A stretch of 64,000 nt of DNA from Sphingobacterium sp. PCS056 (lineage in GTDB: Bacteria > Bacteroidota > Bacteroidia > Sphingobacteriales > Sphingobacteriaceae): contig NZ_CP096883.1 in NCBI RefSeq assembly GCF_023273895.1, positions 4,464,001 through 4,528,000 of the forward strand, given 5' to 3'. The stretch's first letter is position 1; the number at the start of each line of letters is the position of its first letter. Shown piece by piece: positions 16,449 to 25,416 of this stretch. Below the pieces are notes generated by a model. That model saw only the letters and a list, made by a program, of their open reading frames with translations. It had not been told where the DNA came from and made no database searches. The position numbers were made by a program, and so were the translations under genes.

Positions 16449-17306
16449 ATGAAGCTATTTCGATACGGAAAATTAAATGAAGAAAAAACAGGAATTTTAA
16501 TCAACAATATCCACTATGATACCTCTGATTTTGGTGAAGATTATGACAATAATTTTCTTGCCACAGGAGGAATCGAACGATTAGAAGCGTTTATTTCAAA
16601 AAATCAAGCAAATCTTAAAGCAATACCACCCGATAGTCGCATCGGAACTCCAATGGCCAATCCAAATAAAATCGTATGTGTAGGTCTCAACTACTCTGAT
16701 CATGCAGCAGAAACAGGACTGGTACAAGAGCAAGAGCCTATTTTATTTTTAAAAGCTATCTCGGCATTAAACGGGCCGTTTGATGACATTATGATCCCTA
16801 AAAATTCTTTCCATACCGACTGGGAAACTGAACTCGCTGTAGTAATTGGCAAAAAAGGAACCCATGTACCAGTAACAGAATCAACCGATTATATCGCTGG
16901 ATATGTGATGATGAATGATGTAACCGAGCGTCATTTTATGAAACATCGAGGTGGCACTTGGGACAAAGGAAAAGGATACAATACCTTTGCACCTCTAGGG
17001 CCTTATTTTGTAACTAAAGATGAAATCAAAGATGATGGAAATTTACGCATTTGGTTAAAACTTAACGGTACACTCATGCAAGAAGGAAATACAAAAGATT
17101 TCATCACTCCTGTCAAAGAATTGATTTCCTATATATCCGACTTCTTTGGCTTATTTCCAGGAGATATTATTTCAACCGGTTCACCATCAGGCACAGGTAT
17201 AGGTCATGTACCACAACGATTTTTAGTAGAAGGAGACGAAATCGAGTATGGAATAGAAGGATTAGGAATTTCAAAAAATAAAATAATCAACTATCAAAAA
17301 GACTGA
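16449..17306 (+). CDS. Fumarylacetoacetate hydrolase (FAH) family protein
   Basis: 285 residues from ATG 16449 (MKLFRYGKL, the usual N-terminus). KIVCVGLNYSDHAAETG, followed by a DWETELAVVIGKKG segment and EGDEIEYGIEGLG near the end, define the FAH fold; the Glu and Asp metal ligands are in place. Members hydrolyse or decarboxylate 2-keto acids, for example 2,4-diketo-3-deoxy-L-fuconate or ureidoglycolate-like substrates. No pathway neighbours here allow a choice. Confidence 0.9.
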   Translation: MKLFRYGKLNEEKTGILINNIHYDTSDFGEDYDNNFLATGGIERLEAFISKNQANLKAIPPDSRIGTPMANPNKIVCVGLNYSDHAAETGLVQEQEPILFLKAISALNGPFDDIMIPKNSFHTDWETELAVVIGKKGTHVPVTESTDYIAGYVMMNDVTERHFMKHRGGTWDKGKGYNTFAPLGPYFVTKDEIKDDGNLRIWLKLNGTLMQEGNTKDFITPVKELISYISDFFGLFPGDIISTGSPSGTGIGHVPQRFLVEGDEIEYGIEGLGISKNKIINYQKD

Positions 17307-17310
17307 TATT

Positions 17311-17360
17311 ACAGACATAAAAAAAGCACTTCTGAGACGAAGTGCTTTTTTTATGTCTGT
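17311..17360. terminator. Bidirectional terminator with a perfect 22-bp stem
   Basis: 17311-17332 and 17339-17360 are exact inverted copies around the loop TGAGAC. A-runs and T-runs in the arms give U-tails in both directions, serving the FAH gene and the convergent head-GIN gene. Confidence 0.92.
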
Positions 17361-17368
17361 CCGGCAGA

Positions 17369-18043
17369 CTATTTGTAATTTATAGTACCACCAGCTAATT
17401 TTTTTTCCGATGTGTGTGGAGGTTTACCATAAACATCGATGATACCACCAGCACGAGTTTTAGCGATTATCGAATCTTTAACATACACCACCGCGTTTCC
17501 TCCCCCATTAACAGTCACATTGGTCACATCAGTAATTAAATCTTTTCCCTCATACTTGCCTCCGAAATTAGAAATAACATCCTGTGTGATACTTTTTCCC
17601 ATTAGAGATACGGTAGAACCTGAAGTTGACTTGACATCAACCTTTTTAGTCTCCACATAGACAACGATCAGACCTCCTTCGGCAGCAGATACGCTTAATT
17701 GATCAGCAGAAATCTGACTGTTCTGTCTATTGATAATCTTAGCGCCTTTTTTTGCAGATAAACTTTTCAACGATTGAAAATAGACCTTGACATTGATATT
17801 ATTTCCCTGTAATGCGTTTAGCGTATTCATCTTGATACGCAATGCACCGTTCTTGTTGATCACTTGAATATTTTCAGAATTAGTTCCTTCGGTCACGACC
17901 TCATTGGAAGTACCCTGTATTAATTCGACCTGAATTTTATCCGTAACATCAACGGAGTTAAACGTTCCCACATTTTGCTTTATCTGAGCAATACCCAATT
18001 GGGCAATAAAACATAAAATAGCACCTAATCCTAATTTTTTCAT
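17369..18043 (-). CDS. Secreted head-GIN domain (DUF2807) protein
   Basis: 224 residues from ATG 18043, chosen because it gives a clean signal peptide MKKLGLGAILCFIAQLGIAQ; the frame extends upstream to 18070. The mature part is a beta-solenoid of the head-GIN type (domain name for GIN-containing putative auto-transporter adhesins), with repeated V.V..... strands and a Gly-rich AGGIIDVYGKP near the end. Function unknown; likely periplasmic or surface-exposed. Confidence 0.85.
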   Translation of the reverse strand: MKKLGLGAILCFIAQLGIAQIKQNVGTFNSVDVTDKIQVELIQGTSNEVVTEGTNSENIQVINKNGALRIKMNTLNALQGNNINVKVYFQSLKSLSAKKGAKIINRQNSQISADQLSVSAAEGGLIVVYVETKKVDVKSTSGSTVSLMGKSITQDVISNFGGKYEGKDLITDVTNVTVNGGGNAVVYVKDSIIAKTRAGGIIDVYGKPPHTSEKKLAGGTINYK

Positions 18044-18150
18044 AACCATATATTCTATTCGTATAATCATTATACAAAATATGCACCATTTGTGAATTTA
18101 ACTTACTATTTAGCACATTTTAACAAAAATAATAAAAACAAAGCGTTAAC

Positions 18151-18189
18151 AAAAAAAGCGTATGAAGTGACATACACTTCATACGCTTT
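18151..18189 (-). terminator. Terminator of fbaA
   Basis: A perfect 15-bp stem, AAAGCGTATGAAGTG (18155-18169) and CACTTCATACGCTTT (18175-18189), with seven T residues following on the minus strand. Confidence 0.9.
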
Positions 18190-18219
18190 AATAACTGCTT
18201 TTAGCAGTCGTATACGATA

Positions 18220-19299
18220 TTACAATTTGTTATTGATATCGATCGCATTTAACTCTTGAAAAGCTTGTTTCAAACGAGTTACGAAAGCCTCTTCACCTTT
18301 ACGTAACCATACGCGAGGATCATAGTATTTCTTATTGGGTGAATCAGCACCTTCAGGATTGCCGATTTGACCTTGCAAGTAATCATGGTTTTTAGCTTCG
18401 TATTCACGAACACCATCCCACATAGCCCATTGCATATCTGTATCGATATTCATTTTGATAGCACCGTAAGAAATTGCTTCTTCAATCTCTTCAGGAGAAG
18501 AGCCCGATCCACCATGGAAAACAAAATTAACAGGTTTTTCAGCTGTTAAATTGAATTTCTCACGAATATATTCTTGTGAATTATGTAAAATAACAGGTTG
18601 TAATTTTACATTTCCTGGTTTATACACACCGTGTACATTGCCAAAGGCAGCTGCTACAGTAAATTTATCAGAAACTTTAGATAATTCTTCGTAAGCATAA
18701 GCCACCTCTTCAGGTTGCGTATATAATTTTGAGCTATCAACATCTGAGTTGTCAACACCATCTTCTTCACCACCTGTAACGCCCAGTTCAATTTCTACAG
18801 TCATACCAAGTGGTTTCATGCGTGCTAAGTATTTTGCAGAGATTTCGATGTTTTCTTCGATAGGCTCTTCAGATAAATCTAACATATGGGAAGAGAATAA
18901 TGGTTTGCCATGTTGCGCAAAAAATTTCTCTCCAGCATCTAATAGACCGTCGATCCAAGGTAATAATTTTTTAGCAGCGTGGTCAGTATGCAAAATTACT
19001 GCAACACCATAGTGCTCTGCCAATAGATGAACGTGTTGCGCAGCAGCTACAGCACCTAGAATACATGCTTTTAAACCATCATTATTTAATGTTTTACCAG
19101 CGTAAAATTGTGCTCCACCATTCGACAACTGAATAATTACAGGTGAGTTAACCGCCTTAGCAGTTTCCATTACAGCATTGATCGAGTTAGTGCCTGTTAC
19201 ATTAACTGCAGGTAATGCGAATTTATGCGTTTTTGCTAATTCGAACAATTCTTGTACTTGATCTCCCGTCAATACACCTTTAAAATCTTTTAGGCTCAT
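18220..19299 (-). CDS. fbaA: Class II fructose-bisphosphate aldolase
   Basis: Zinc enzyme splitting fructose 1,6-bisphosphate to DHAP and glyceraldehyde 3-phosphate. 359 residues, the long FbaA type. Zn ligands are visible: HTDHAAK (His of the pair), VEIELGVTGGEEDGVDN, FGNVHGVY and FVFHGGSGS. The NMDTDMQW-like segment (INIDTDMQWA-type; here MNIDTDMQWAMWDG) is the phosphate site. It is transcribed alone. Enolase of the same pathway lies 13 kb away and is not linked. Confidence 0.96.
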   Translation of the reverse strand: MSLKDFKGVLTGDQVQELFELAKTHKFALPAVNVTGTNSINAVMETAKAVNSPVIIQLSNGGAQFYAGKTLNNDGLKACILGAVAAAQHVHLLAEHYGVAVILHTDHAAKKLLPWIDGLLDAGEKFFAQHGKPLFSSHMLDLSEEPIEENIEISAKYLARMKPLGMTVEIELGVTGGEEDGVDNSDVDSSKLYTQPEEVAYAYEELSKVSDKFTVAAAFGNVHGVYKPGNVKLQPVILHNSQEYIREKFNLTAEKPVNFVFHGGSGSSPEEIEEAISYGAIKMNIDTDMQWAMWDGVREYEAKNHDYLQGQIGNPEGADSPNKKYYDPRVWLRKGEEAFVTRLKQAFQELNAIDINNKL

Positions 19300-19563
19300 A
19301 TTATAATTTGCTTTTGTTATTTATGGACTAAGTTAAAAAAAAATATTGTTCTACATAATTTATAAAGTGTACATATTACACTAACACTTATGATTGATCT
19401 TCATTTCAGCAACATATAGGTATAATGAATATTAAATACTGTTTATATCAGTTATTAGACATTTCACATAGTATCATCAGAAGTAATTATTATTGCACTA
19501 TTGCCCCCAATTATTTTGTATATATAATCCATTTCAATAAGTTTGGTTAAAATAGAGTAAAAT

Positions 19564-19911
19564 ATGTTACACGTATACGGCATCAAGAACTGCAGCACAG
19601 TAAAGAAAGCACTTAATTGGTTAGAAGAAAACAAACTTAATTACACTTTTCACGATTATAAAAAGGAAGGAATTTCGGAAGAGAAATTAAGGGAATGGGA
19701 GAAGGAAATCAGTTGGGAAATCTTAGTCAATAAAAAAGGAACAACTTGGAGAAAATTAACTACTGAGGATCAAGCAGCTGTTACAGATGCGAAATCAGCA
19801 AATCAGATATTAGTAAAAAATACAAGTATGATCAAACGTCCATTAATAGAAGGTGGTAAACAACTTGTCGTTGGATTCGATGAAAAGGAGTACAGTTCCT
19901 TTCTAAAATAA
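19564..19911 (+). CDS. ArsC/Spx/MgsR-family protein, YffB-like
   Basis: 115 residues of the thioredoxin-like ArsC family. Only the single N-terminal Cys10 is present (YGIKNCSTVKKALNWL, the CxxxxK arrangement of YffB), with RPLIEGG later as the conserved Arg-Pro. The lack of the extra cysteines argues against a true arsenate reductase. Its substrate is unknown. No arsenic genes are nearby. Confidence 0.85.
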   Translation: MLHVYGIKNCSTVKKALNWLEENKLNYTFHDYKKEGISEEKLREWEKEISWEILVNKKGTTWRKLTTEDQAAVTDAKSANQILVKNTSMIKRPLIEGGKQLVVGFDEKEYSSFLK

Positions 19912-19998
19912 TCGTTACAATTACAGTATTTGACCGAAAAAATTTAACAATACATCTTTTCATACTATATTTAGGCAGAACAAGTCCTACAATTTAGT

Positions 19999-21948
19999 AT
20001 GAAAAGATTATCCCTATTGTCCATAAGTATTCTGTCCTTATCCTTAACAAGTCTAAGTGTTGCTCAGCAAAAGAATAATTACAATTATACGGAAACATTT
20101 GCCCCATTATTTTTCAAGAATAATGGTGATGAATTTCGCTCTGCAAGTGGAAAACCAGGTCCGGCCTATTGGCAGAATAATGCCGACTATAAAATCTCGG
20201 CAACATTAGATGATCAAAAAAATACAATTGCAGGAAAAGTCGAAATAAACTACACCAACAATAGTCCCGATCAATTAGACTATGTCTGGCTGCAATTGGA
20301 CCAAAATATGTTCTCCAAAGAAGGTCGAGGGACTGCTATTACACCATTGACAAAAAGCAGGTACGGCGATGCCAACACCAACTTTGATGGAGGATATACT
20401 GTAGCATCAGTTACTGATCAAGCAGGTAATCCCGTGGATTATATCATTACAGATACCCGCATGCAAATTCGACTTCCAAAAGCAATAGCTGCTAAAGGCG
20501 GAAAAGCAGGTTTTAAAATACAGTACTCCTACACCATTCCAGAATATGGTGCCGATCGTACGGGGATATTAAAAACAGCAAAAGGCAATATTTTTGCTAT
20601 TGCACAATGGTTTCCACGATTGTGTGTATATGACAATATCAGAGGTTGGAATACCCTACCGTATACCGGACCAGGAGAATTTTATCGCGAATTTGGTAAT
20701 TACCAAGTCGAAATCACAGCGCCAGCAAATCACATCGTTGTACTCGGAGGCGAATTACTCAATCCTCAAGAAGTATTTACGTCAGAACAGTTAAAACGAT
20801 ACGAAAACGCGAAAAATAGTGACCAAACAATCGTGATCCGTTCTGCACAAGAAGTCGCTCAAGCAAACTCAAGACCAAACAAAAAAAGTTTAACGTGGAA
20901 GTACAGTCTATATAATGCCCAAGATATTGCATGGGCATCTTCTACATCATTTATACTAGATGCTGTAAAAATTAATTTAGCTAGTGGAAAAAAATCACTT
21001 GCTATATCCGCATATCCAGAAGAAAGTAACGGCAACAATGCCTGGGAAAGATCGTCCGAATATACAAAAGCAGCAATTGAACATTATTCCAATAAATGGT
21101 TTGAATACCCCTACCCTGTAGCGGTCAATGTAGCATCAAACGTCGGAGGAATGGAATATCCAGCGTTATCCTTTTGTGGTAATAGAGCCAAAGCAGGATC
21201 TCTATGGGGCGTCACAAATCATGAATTTGGGCATAATTGGTTCCCGATGATTGTGTCCAGCAATGAAAGAGAGTTTGGATGGATGGATGAAGGCTTCAAT
21301 TCATTCATAAATGAAATCGCAACAGAAAGTTTTAATAATGGCGAATATTTCAAACAAGTGGGTGATCCAAACAGCCAAGCAGTTCGATTTACCGATCCGC
21401 GATTGGAAGCGATTATGAATACACCACAAAGCATGGACGAACGTAATATTGGTATTTTACTTTATTACAAACCAGCTTATGGATTAAAATTACTGCGCAA
21501 CGAGATCATCGGCAAAGAGCGTTTTGATTTTGCTTTTAAAAAATACATTTCAGATTGGGCATATAAACATCCAACTCCAGAAGATTTTTTCCGCTCCATA
21601 GAAAATGGTACAGGTGAAAATTTAAACTGGTTTTGGCGCGGATGGTTTCTAAACAATTGGCGTGTCGATCAAGCCATTACCCAGGTATCGTATATTAAAA
21701 ATGACCCTAAGCTAGGTGCTGTCATCACTATTCAAAATCTAGAAAAACTACCAATGCCTGTCGTAGTAGAAGCGACAACAGCATCTGGGAAGAAAATCCG
21801 CAAAAAATTACCTGTAGAAATTTGGGAAAGAAATAAATCTTTCGATTTCAAGCTTGATTCGCGAGAGCCTTTAACATCTGTCCAACTGGATCCAGATCAT
21901 GTTTTTCCAGATCATGTTCCCGAAAACAATATCTGGACAGCTAAATAA
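19999..21948 (+). CDS. Secreted M1-family metallopeptidase
   Basis: 649 residues with a signal peptide ending in SVAQQ (about 1-23). The gluzincin site HEFGH is at 408-412 with the third zinc ligand Glu431 exactly 18 residues later; the substrate-site motif reads GGMEYPAL instead of the aminopeptidase GAMEN, a variant seen in Bacteroidota M1 proteins. The N-terminal beta domain precedes it. Probably periplasmic or outer-membrane-exposed and acting on peptides. Confidence 0.93.
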   Translation: MKRLSLLSISILSLSLTSLSVAQQKNNYNYTETFAPLFFKNNGDEFRSASGKPGPAYWQNNADYKISATLDDQKNTIAGKVEINYTNNSPDQLDYVWLQLDQNMFSKEGRGTAITPLTKSRYGDANTNFDGGYTVASVTDQAGNPVDYIITDTRMQIRLPKAIAAKGGKAGFKIQYSYTIPEYGADRTGILKTAKGNIFAIAQWFPRLCVYDNIRGWNTLPYTGPGEFYREFGNYQVEITAPANHIVVLGGELLNPQEVFTSEQLKRYENAKNSDQTIVIRSAQEVAQANSRPNKKSLTWKYSLYNAQDIAWASSTSFILDAVKINLASGKKSLAISAYPEESNGNNAWERSSEYTKAAIEHYSNKWFEYPYPVAVNVASNVGGMEYPALSFCGNRAKAGSLWGVTNHEFGHNWFPMIVSSNEREFGWMDEGFNSFINEIATESFNNGEYFKQVGDPNSQAVRFTDPRLEAIMNTPQSMDERNIGILLYYKPAYGLKLLRNEIIGKERFDFAFKKYISDWAYKHPTPEDFFRSIENGTGENLNWFWRGWFLNNWRVDQAITQVSYIKNDPKLGAVITIQNLEKLPMPVVVEATTASGKKIRKKLPVEIWERNKSFDFKLDSREPLTSVQLDPDHVFPDHVPENNIWTAK

Positions 21949-22056
21949 AAGATAAAAATCTTCTATACATTTAATTAGGAGATTTTTATTTAAAAAAAAT
22001 CGTTTTAAGCACATTACTCCTTATAATTATGTATTTTTGATAATAAAACACTTAAA

Positions 22057-22761
22057 ATGAGAATAACAATTATACATAGTTTAAGCCTATTTGCAATGCT
22101 AGGTGTTAGTAGTCTTTTTACTGAAGTGCGAGCACAAGAAAAGGTAAAAGGGATTACGCTGGAACTCACAAGCAGTCAAAGAATAGGTGGAGTTTCAATT
22201 AAAAATCTACGTACCAATACAACGGTAGAGACAGATCAAGAAGGTAATTTTGCGATTGATGTTCAATTGAATGACTACTTAGCGATTGAAGCAACTGGTT
22301 ATGAAAAAGATACAGTCTTTGTATATGATTATGGTGTTAAAAGAATTTATCTCAATCGACTAAACAATGCGATCGAACTTAATGAAGTATATATTGAACG
22401 TATGACCGATAGTCGTCTTAAAGCAGAAATAGAGGCAACAAAACTCGCTGGTAAATATTCGGATGTAGGGCAAGAACGTGGAGGAATCCGTCTTTCCCCT
22501 TCCCGCATATTTGGCAAAGATGCAAAGAAGGCTCGTCAAAACTATAAACTCTTAGTTGAAGAACAGCATAAAAGAGTTATTGATCGCAAATTCACAACAG
22601 ATTTAATCCAGTCTCTAACTCCGCTTAGAGATCCTGAATTAGCTCTTTTTAAAGAGCAATACAGACCTAGCTATAAATTCATTGAGCAAGCCTCAGCAGA
22701 GGATATCAAAATTTATGTGATGGATTCCTACAAGAAATTCAATACCAACAAACGAAAGTAA
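22057..22761 (+). CDS. Secreted protein with carboxypeptidase-regulatory-like domain
   Basis: 234 residues. After a signal peptide (about 1-26, ending VRAQ) comes an Ig-like module of the CarboxypepD_reg type (about 30-105: GGVSIKNLRTNTTVETDQEGNFAIDV in pattern), the fold often placed at the front of TonB receptors. There is no barrel after it; the C-terminal half is helical and charged. A terminator follows. Specific function unknown. Confidence 0.72.
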   Translation: MRITIIHSLSLFAMLGVSSLFTEVRAQEKVKGITLELTSSQRIGGVSIKNLRTNTTVETDQEGNFAIDVQLNDYLAIEATGYEKDTVFVYDYGVKRIYLNRLNNAIELNEVYIERMTDSRLKAEIEATKLAGKYSDVGQERGGIRLSPSRIFGKDAKKARQNYKLLVEEQHKRVIDRKFTTDLIQSLTPLRDPELALFKEQYRPSYKFIEQASAEDIKIYVMDSYKKFNTNKRK

Positions 22762-22784
22762 TTCTTTGGTTTTACCCTTAATGC

Positions 22785-22824
22785 AAAAGCTTTTAACTGG
22801 AATATCCAGTTAAAAGCTTTTTGT
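22785..22824 (+). terminator. Terminator of the carboxypeptidase-regulatory-like gene
   Basis: A perfect 16-bp stem, AAAAGCTTTTAACTGG (22785-22800) and CCAGTTAAAAGCTTTT (22806-22821), with a five-base loop. Confidence 0.9.
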
Positions 22825-23104
22825 TATTTATGAACTTTTTATGTCCAACTCAAATAAATAAGTTTCAATCTCAACAAATACATTTTGTTCATTGACCAGC
22901 CCATCATTCCGCATAGTGGAGGAATTTATCCACCATATGTAAACGTTAAAATATACATCTCTTGGTCCAATATAAAAATTTTACCATTTGTACATCTAAA
23001 AAGTCCAAGTTTGTAAAATAATTTACGAAAGCGTATTAAACATTAATTATCACAATATCAATATAGAGACTAAAAAAAACTTCCTTTTTTTTCATTTATT
23101 AAAC

Positions 23105-23112
23105 TATATTTG
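23105..23112 (+). promoter_or_regulatory. -7 box of the amino-acid permease promoter
   Basis: TATATTTG is an exact TAnnTTTG match 57 nt before the ATG at 23170. Confidence 0.5.
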
Positions 23113-23169
23113 ACTTTGAAAAGACAATCAATATTAGTTTAAAAAACAACTCAATTATAAAATAAATAT

Positions 23170-24657
23170 ATGCTTTTTAAAAAATCGATTAGCAAGTTAA
23201 TTGCAGAAGCAGAACTTAACGGTCAGGGAACATTAAAACGTACACTCTCCAGTTCTGGTCTTATTGCTTTGGGTGTAGGTGCAATCATTGGTGCCGGATT
23301 ATTCTCACTGACAGGTATAGCAGCGGCAGATCATGCTGGTCCTGCTGTCGTGCTTTCCTTTATTATCGCAGCTGTGGGCTGTGGTTTTGCAGGATTATGC
23401 TACGCCGAATTTGCCTCTATGATCCCGGTTGCAGGATCGGCATATACCTATTCATATGCAACAATGGGCGAATTTATGGCTTGGATCATCGGATGGGATC
23501 TTGTACTGGAATATGCACTTGCCGCAGCGACAGTCTCAGTAAGCTGGTCGCAGTACTTCAATCAGCTCTTACTCACATTAGGGGTTGAAATTCCAACACA
23601 ATTTTTACATGGACCTTGGGAAGGTGGTATTGTGAATGTTCCTGCTATCATTATTGTTTGTTTGCTGTCGTTACTGCTCATGCGCGGTACAGAAGAATCT
23701 TCATTTGTAAACAATATTTTAGTTGTATTAAAAGTAGCTGTAGTTTTAATTTTCATCGTATTAGGGTGGGGATTCATAGACCCAGCAAATCACACGCCAT
23801 TCATTCCTGTCAACCATGGTGAAGAACTGGTAAAAAGTGGTCAATTGGGCTTTTGGAGTTTTCTCGGAAGCGATGACTTTGGGCATTTTGGTTTCAGTGG
23901 AATTCTAAGAGCGGCAGGCGTTGTCTTTTTTGCTTTTATTGGTTTTGATGCCGTAAGTACTGCTGCACAAGAAGCAAAAAACCCTAAAAAAGGCATGCCG
24001 ATAGGCATCATCGGATCATTAATTATCTGTACTTTACTTTATGTATTATTTTCTTATGTATTGACAGGTTTAGCACCTTATACGGAATTTAAAGGTGATG
24101 CAAAACCAGTTGCTACAGCTTTTGCTAAAACAGGATATACCTTTCTAAACACAGCACTGATCGTAACGATTATTGCAGGTTACACTTCAGTAATCTTAGT
24201 TATGTTGCTAGGACAAAGCCGTGTATTTTACTCCATGAGTAAAGATGGTTTATTACCTAAAATATTTTCAGATCTTTCCAAAAGACAAACCCCATGGAAA
24301 ACAAACTTAATTTTCATGGTTTTCGTCAGTATATTTGCAGGATTTGTTCCAGTATCCGATCTAGGTCATATGGTTAGTATAGGTACTTTATTTGCCTTTA
24401 CTTTAGTTTGTATAGGAATCTTAGTATTGCGTAAGACAGAACCTAATTTGGAAAGACCATTTAAAACTCCATTTGTACCACTTATTCCAGTATTGGGAAT
24501 ATTGGTCTGTGTGCTGATGATGGCTTCTTTACCGATTGAGTCTTGGGAACGCTTAGGTATTTGGATGCTAATTGGTGTCATTATCTATTTTGTATATAGC
24601 AAGAAACATTCGAAAATCCGAAAAGAGTATGCCGAAGAACATAAATTAAAAGACTAA
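23170..24657 (+). CDS. APC-superfamily amino-acid permease (YfnA/CAT-like)
   Basis: 495 residues with 12-14 predicted membrane helices. The substrate-site helix-1 pattern GVGAIIGAGLFSLTG (about 37-51) and the helix-6 FFAFIGFDAVSTAAQEAKNP block (about 257-276) are typical of the cationic amino-acid transporter/YfnA branch. The transported amino acid cannot be told from sequence. It has its own promoter box and terminator, so it is likely monocistronic. Confidence 0.93.
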   Translation: MLFKKSISKLIAEAELNGQGTLKRTLSSSGLIALGVGAIIGAGLFSLTGIAAADHAGPAVVLSFIIAAVGCGFAGLCYAEFASMIPVAGSAYTYSYATMGEFMAWIIGWDLVLEYALAAATVSVSWSQYFNQLLLTLGVEIPTQFLHGPWEGGIVNVPAIIIVCLLSLLLMRGTEESSFVNNILVVLKVAVVLIFIVLGWGFIDPANHTPFIPVNHGEELVKSGQLGFWSFLGSDDFGHFGFSGILRAAGVVFFAFIGFDAVSTAAQEAKNPKKGMPIGIIGSLIICTLLYVLFSYVLTGLAPYTEFKGDAKPVATAFAKTGYTFLNTALIVTIIAGYTSVILVMLLGQSRVFYSMSKDGLLPKIFSDLSKRQTPWKTNLIFMVFVSIFAGFVPVSDLGHMVSIGTLFAFTLVCIGILVLRKTEPNLERPFKTPFVPLIPVLGILVCVLMMASLPIESWERLGIWMLIGVIIYFVYSKKHSKIRKEYAEEHKLKD

Positions 24658-24661
24658 TCAA

Positions 24662-24696
24662 AAAAGGCTGTTTCATTGATGAAACAGCCTTTTTTG
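24662..24696. terminator. Terminator between permease and divIC
   Basis: AAAAGGCTGTTTCA (from 24662) pairs with TGAAACAGCCTTTT (to 24693) around TTGA, with a T6 tail on plus and an A-run on minus, so it can serve both convergent genes. Confidence 0.9.
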
Positions 24697-24744
24697 ATAT
24701 TATCAATGCGCTTATGACCATAAACCAGCGAGTAGCATGATATA

Positions 24745-25050
24745 TTATTCTTTTTCTTTGGGTTCCACCTCTGTCACGATATAAACGTCTTCATTTTCCT
24801 TCTTCATCTTATACTTTTCTCGCGCTATACGCTGGACTTCACGTTGATCAGATCTAATGTCAGTAATCGTTTCGATGATACTCTGATTCTCTTTCTCATA
24901 AAAAGCCTTCTCTCGTTCTAAATTACTTTTTTGATGTTGGTAGCTATATTGCGTTGCAAAGTCATTGCGATCAAAAAAACACATCCATACGGTAAAAGCT
25001 ATTGCCGCCAGAAAATATTTATTTCGAATAAGTCCTAAAAATCTATCCAT
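24745..25050 (-). CDS. divIC: Septum formation initiator, FtsB/DivIC family
   Basis: 101 residues: one N-terminal transmembrane helix (about 10-26) followed by a periplasmic coiled coil (about 35-70) and the family's RIAREKYKMKKENEDVY segment. Such proteins join FtsL and FtsQ in the divisome and help recruit septal wall synthesis. In many Bacteroidota it follows eno; here it stands alone. Confidence 0.9.
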   Translation of the reverse strand: MDRFLGLIRNKYFLAAIAFTVWMCFFDRNDFATQYSYQHQKSNLEREKAFYEKENQSIIETITDIRSDQREVQRIAREKYKMKKENEDVYIVTEVEPKEKE

Positions 25051-25416
25051 AGTGCAAAAGTAATATTAAAGATCTATACATGCTAAATCTCAATTAAATA
25101 TAGAAACATTTATTTGGAAAATCATTATGCATCAACCAAGTAGTATTTATTTATGGAAAAAGCCGGTAACTATCATCTCATATTAACAGCGAGGCATTGT
25201 TATTTTTATATTTAAAAATTCCATTATTTATGAGAAAAAATTCAATGGAATGAAGCATGCATAAATAAAACATGAAAAATACATAGTGAATACCCCAAAA
25301 AAAATAATGATCTATAAAAACGAGATAACTGATAAATTTGGTTAAATCCGCATTTAAATTGCGGATTTAACCAAATTTATCTAAGTTTAACCCTATTATT
25401 GAATAGAATCGAGCAA
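25051..25416. other. Intergenic region between divIC and lpxB
   Basis: Divergent promoters must lie here, but I find no exact TAnnTTTG match; TATTATTG (25394-25401) is one base off and would serve lpxB. The striking object is the 22-bp inverted repeat at 25331-25381. The remainder is AT-rich without a gene. Confidence 0.5.
25331..25381. repeat. Perfect 22-bp inverted repeat upstream of lpxB
   Basis: 25331-25352 and 25360-25381 are exact inverted copies with a 7-nt spacer (TTTAAAT). No T-run follows on either strand, and there is no gene upstream that needs it as a terminator. It ends 35 bp before the lpxB ATG, so an operator or 5'-leader role is possible. Confidence 0.75.

Larger units (their letters stand above)
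22762..23169. other. Intergenic region upstream of the amino-acid permease
   Basis: It contains the terminator at 22785-22821 and the permease promoter box at 23105-23112. In between I see only a small GTGGA/TCCAC hairpin near 22917-22940 and AT-rich sequence. No gene. Confidence 0.5.
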
